Below, one piece after another: positions 61,309 to 64,000 of a stretch of 64,000 nt of DNA; positions within the stretch are counted from its first letter, which is position 1, and each line of letters opens with the position of its first letter. This DNA is from Trebouxia sp. TZW2008 (lineage: Eukaryota; Chlorophyta; Trebouxiophyceae; Trebouxiales; Trebouxiaceae), in NCBI GenBank assembly GCA_002118135.1, contig BDIU01000090.1, forward strand, positions 1 through 64,000, read 5' to 3'. The notes under the pieces were generated by a model. It was not told where the DNA came from and made no database searches. It saw nothing but the letters and a program-made list of their open reading frames with translations. Position numbers and translations under genes: made by a program.

Positions 61309-63556
61309 ATGTCATATTCAGACGGACAAGAGACCACCAGTCATGATTGGGCGTCAGGCGTAGTCATCACCGGCACAGGTGCCTACGGCGACTGTGATCG
61401 TCCTGATCTAGAACGCCGACACGTTCAGTTGGGTGAGGCAGACGTTCGCCGTGCATTTTGCAGGCTTCTTTGGGCGTCACAGGAAGCACATTAGACAAAT
61501 TGTCCATGATGCTGGCGGCACCTACAGCGGAGACTTGCTGCTGGACCATACCACACACTTGATATACCAAGATCTGGCCTTGGCAAGGCAGGGGGAGAAG
61601 TACACTACAGCCGTGACATGGGGCATCCCAATCCTGCCATTCTCCTGGTTGACAGACAGCGCCAAGCAGCGACACCTGCTACCCATCACACAGCTTTCAC
61701 ACCTGAATCAGCCAGAGGCAGCATCTCCAGCCACAAAGATGCAGCAGCTCTGCCTCAGAGAAGACACTCTACCCCACCCTGTCACAGTACAGACTTCTGT
61801 CCAGCATACCAGCCCCATTCCACCACTGCCAGATGTCAGCTCTCAGTCGCATGGCAAACACATGCTATGCAGCAGTCTTGAGCAAAAGTCACCAGCTGAG
61901 CTTGAAACAGCTGAACTCATGAGCTCCTTGGGCAGCTACGACCCTGAGCAGCAAGCGTCCCCTGCAGCAGAGTGTTCTGATAGGCAAGATGCTGGCTCAG
62001 AGACCTGCAGCAACCGCAGCAGTCCACTTCATGCAACATCCTCCGATGGTGATCATGCAGAACAAGCCAATGCGCATTCAGTCTCATGCCAGGACGAGCT
62101 CATCATTCCAGACTCCCAGCCAGATGATGCATCCCTGCAGTATGAATGTCAGCGCTTTGCTCAGCCTGCAATGACTGCAGTCCCTGAGTGCAATGAAGAC
62201 ATGAGCGACACACAGCCATCAAGCTCTCGGCCAATGATGACTGTAGTCCCTGAAGGTGGTGAAAGCACTGATGACACACAGCCAGACACACAGCTAGACT
62301 GTGCTGGTCATGCCTCCACTGCCATCATTCCTGACAGCCCAACAGACATCACCATCAGCCCAACTGAGCTGCAGTCACAGCCAAGCGCCGCTCAGTACAT
62401 GGGCGACCTTGGCTATGATGCCAGTCCCTCTGCTGACCCAGTCCAAGAAGATGCTCAGTGCACCATGAGTAGCCGCAGCTGTGACGTCAGGCCCCATTCT
62501 GATCCAATCCCAGACACTGAGCTTCAAGCATCTCCAAATGGATTGCCTCTCAAGGCAGCAGCTCTAGAGCACAAGACACTGGCTGCATCCACAAGCAGCA
62601 GCAGCAGTGGTGAGAGCCAGGCTGCTCAAGAGGACACTGCTCACCAAAGCACACAATTCAGGCCAGTACAGTCTGGACTGCAGGACAGCTCACTTGCTGC
62701 AGCCAGAATCAGCAGCAGCAGTGCTGAGAGCCAGGCACTAGCAGAGTCCATACCTCCCCAAGGGACACAAGCCGGGCCAGTGTATCCTGGACAACCGCTT
62801 CAGCAGGGTAGCAGTCACCAAATGCTTCCTGAGGCAGTCCGCTCAGAGTCAACAGGCTTGCCAAGCACCTCCTATGCTTCTTGCGCCTTTGTGATTGAAG
62901 ACTCAGATTCAGACTCTGAAAGTGATTTTCAGCCGCTCAGACCAGCCAGAGTCAGCACAGGCAGCTGTCAGCGCAGCACTCAGCCTGTGAGCAAATCTCT
63001 CAAGGCAGTGCTGCTAAGCAGTTCTCACAATGCAGAGTGGCTAAGCAGTGCTCACAAGGCAGAGTCACTCATCACATCTGCTTATGCACATTGCAGCAAT
63101 AAGCAGCTAAGCAGTTCTCACAAGGCAAAGTCACTCAGCACGTCTCCCTCTGCACAGCAGACAGCTTGCCGCAGTGCCTGGCGGTCAGCGAGCAGTTCTC
63201 ACATGGCAGAGTCATTGAGCACGTCTGGTTGTGTGCAACAGACAGCTGACCTAAGCGTGTGCAAGCCAGCGAGGGGATACTGTCAAGGTGTTGTGCCTGT
63301 GAAGTTGATGTCAAGGCATCCAAGAGGCACCACTGTGAAGGAGCACCATGGATTGAGCAGTCTCAGAGGCATCCAGTTTGCAGAGCAGCTACAGGCAAGG
63401 AGCGTGACTCCTTCAGAAGTCCGTCTGCCTGTACATCTGTCTGTCTGTCTGTCTGTCGGTCTGTTTGTCTGTCTGTCTGCTGGTCTGTTTGTCTGTCGCT
63501 TTGTCTATCTGTCTAATTATCTGTCTGACATTTTCATGAGAAAGCAACATGGCTGA
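61309..63556 (+). CDS. BRCT-domain protein with long disordered SQ/TQ-rich tail (3' end unresolved)
   Basis: Exon 1 is 61309-61378 (MSYSDGQETTSHDWASGVVI). It joins in phase 1 to exon 2 at 61464, giving VVITGTGFFGRHRKHIRQIV, then DAGGTYSGDLLLDHTTHLIY and WGIPILPFSWLTDSAKQRHL, a complete N-terminal BRCT domain (residues about 17-95) of the phosphopeptide- or DNA-repair-associated type. The rest (over 550 residues) is low complexity and Ser/Gln rich. It has repeated motifs of the form (I/V)(I/V)PDSxxDD or VPExxExxxDTQP and an acidic SUMO-interaction-like VIEDSDSDSESDF. A Ser-rich repeat of the SSSHxAESLSTS type occurs near 63010-63240. The open frame runs into a (TCTG)n tract after about 63420, so coding beyond there is doubtful and an intron is likely. 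A DNA-damage role is inferred only from the BRCT domain. Confidence 0.7.
63427..63520. repeat. (TCTG)n simple repeat
   Basis: About 20 imperfect TCTG units with TTTG, CGGT and TATC variants, at the 3' end of the long BRCT-protein open frame. Confidence 0.9.
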
Positions 63557-63667
63557 ATGACGCAAGTGTTGCAGTCACGCCTGTGTTGACAGTTGCTGAG
63601 ACTGTGTATGCATAGCCTTCTTGTGAATGCTCCAAGCTTCAAAGAGCAGCCATTGCGCAATGCAGGT

Positions 63668-63865
63668 TCTGATGTATTGCAGGTGAGTCAGTTCCTGTTG
63701 AGAACCAAGAACAAGAAGGCATATGCCCTACTCAACGCATCCAAACCTTCTGATGAACAAGGTAGCTTGCGATGAATTGCAGGTGAATCAATTCTTGTTG
63801 AGCACCAAGGACAAGAAGGCATGCGCCCTACTACATGCATCAGTAGCTTGTGATGAACAAGAGAA
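63668..63865 (+). repeat. Two tandem copies of an exon-edge segment
   Basis: 63668-63765 and 63767-63865 are about 85 percent identical units. Each starts GATGxATTGCAGGTGAxTCA and encodes SQFLLRTKNKKAYALLNAS or NQFLLSTKDKKACALLHAS. The CAG|GTGAGT context could be a donor or an acceptor, so I cannot say which unit, if either, is an exon of the BRCT gene. Confidence 0.75.
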
Positions 63866-64000
63866 TTGCAGCTCACAGAGAGCTCCAACATCAGCAGAGA
63901 TTCAAGCTTTGTACCAACTGCCCACAGGTGCAGTTAGTCAATGCTGTGTTCCAATTTGTGACTGTCGTAGTGCGCTTCTGTGAGAACGGCAATGTCATGC

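Overview
This window is nuclear DNA from a eukaryote, most likely a green alga of the Chlorophyta, and I lean towards a trebouxiophyte. Every recognisable gene is cut by GT-AG introns. The gene set mixes plant-type plastid and peroxisomal functions (3-isopropylmalate dehydrogenase, a carotenoid oxygenase, a bifunctional-nuclease-domain protein with a lumen-type leader, a PTS2 acyl-CoA synthetase) with algal-type surface and channel proteins. No prokaryotic operons, CRISPR arrays or rRNA/tRNA genes were seen. The lineage is inferred from gene content, not from a database match.

Layout, left to right: (1) 1-11.8 kb, + strand: 3' part of a very large polycystin-type channel gene with proline-rich and Ig-like extracellular modules. 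(2) 12.6-15.4 kb, - strand: coiled-coil protein with three-heptad repeats. (3) 16.5-20.0 kb, - strand: ESCRT-II subunit VPS36 with a UBA domain between its GLUE and EAP45 regions. (4) 20.9-25.5 kb, - strand: carotenoid cleavage oxygenase. (5) 26.0-27.6 kb, + strand: SAP-domain mRNA-export protein (Tho1/MOS11/SARNP type). (6) 28.6 to at least 32.4 kb, - strand: ABC1/UbiB-family ADCK2-like kinase. (7) 34.7-36.5 kb, + strand: bifunctional nuclease domain protein. (8) 37.4-39.7 kb, - strand: TMEM65-type membrane protein with a decayed LINE fragment in its last intron. (9) 40.0-42.9 kb, + strand: plastid 3-isopropylmalate dehydrogenase. (10) 44.0-52.3 kb, - strand: BRF1 subunit of TFIIIB. (11) 52.8-60.3 kb, - strand: peroxisomal long-chain acyl-CoA synthetase. 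(12) 61.3 kb to the end, + strand: BRCT protein with a long disordered SQ/TQ-rich tail.

The most unusual feature is distributed. In nearly every gene, introns next to conserved exons carry decayed tandem copies of the exon edge and its splice site (roughly 60-170 bp units, 2-5 copies). I call these exon shards. They occur in the channel, VPS36, carotenoid oxygenase, ADCK2, BFN, BRF1, acyl-CoA synthetase and BRCT genes. They are the main source of exon-model ambiguity here and may show a recurrent local duplication process. Other leads are the GLUE-UBA-EAP45 VPS36, a 138-bp palindrome in an intron, a dispersed repeat shared by two introns 17 kb apart, and a head-to-head telomere-like motif.

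The genes are housekeeping functions without an obvious shared pathway. Several pairs are divergent with short shared 5' regions (TMEM65/IPMDH, carotenoid oxygenase/SAP, LACS/BRCT), as expected for a compact algal genome. Exon coordinates given as exact were checked for GT-AG sites and codon phase by hand. Others are approximate and are marked so.
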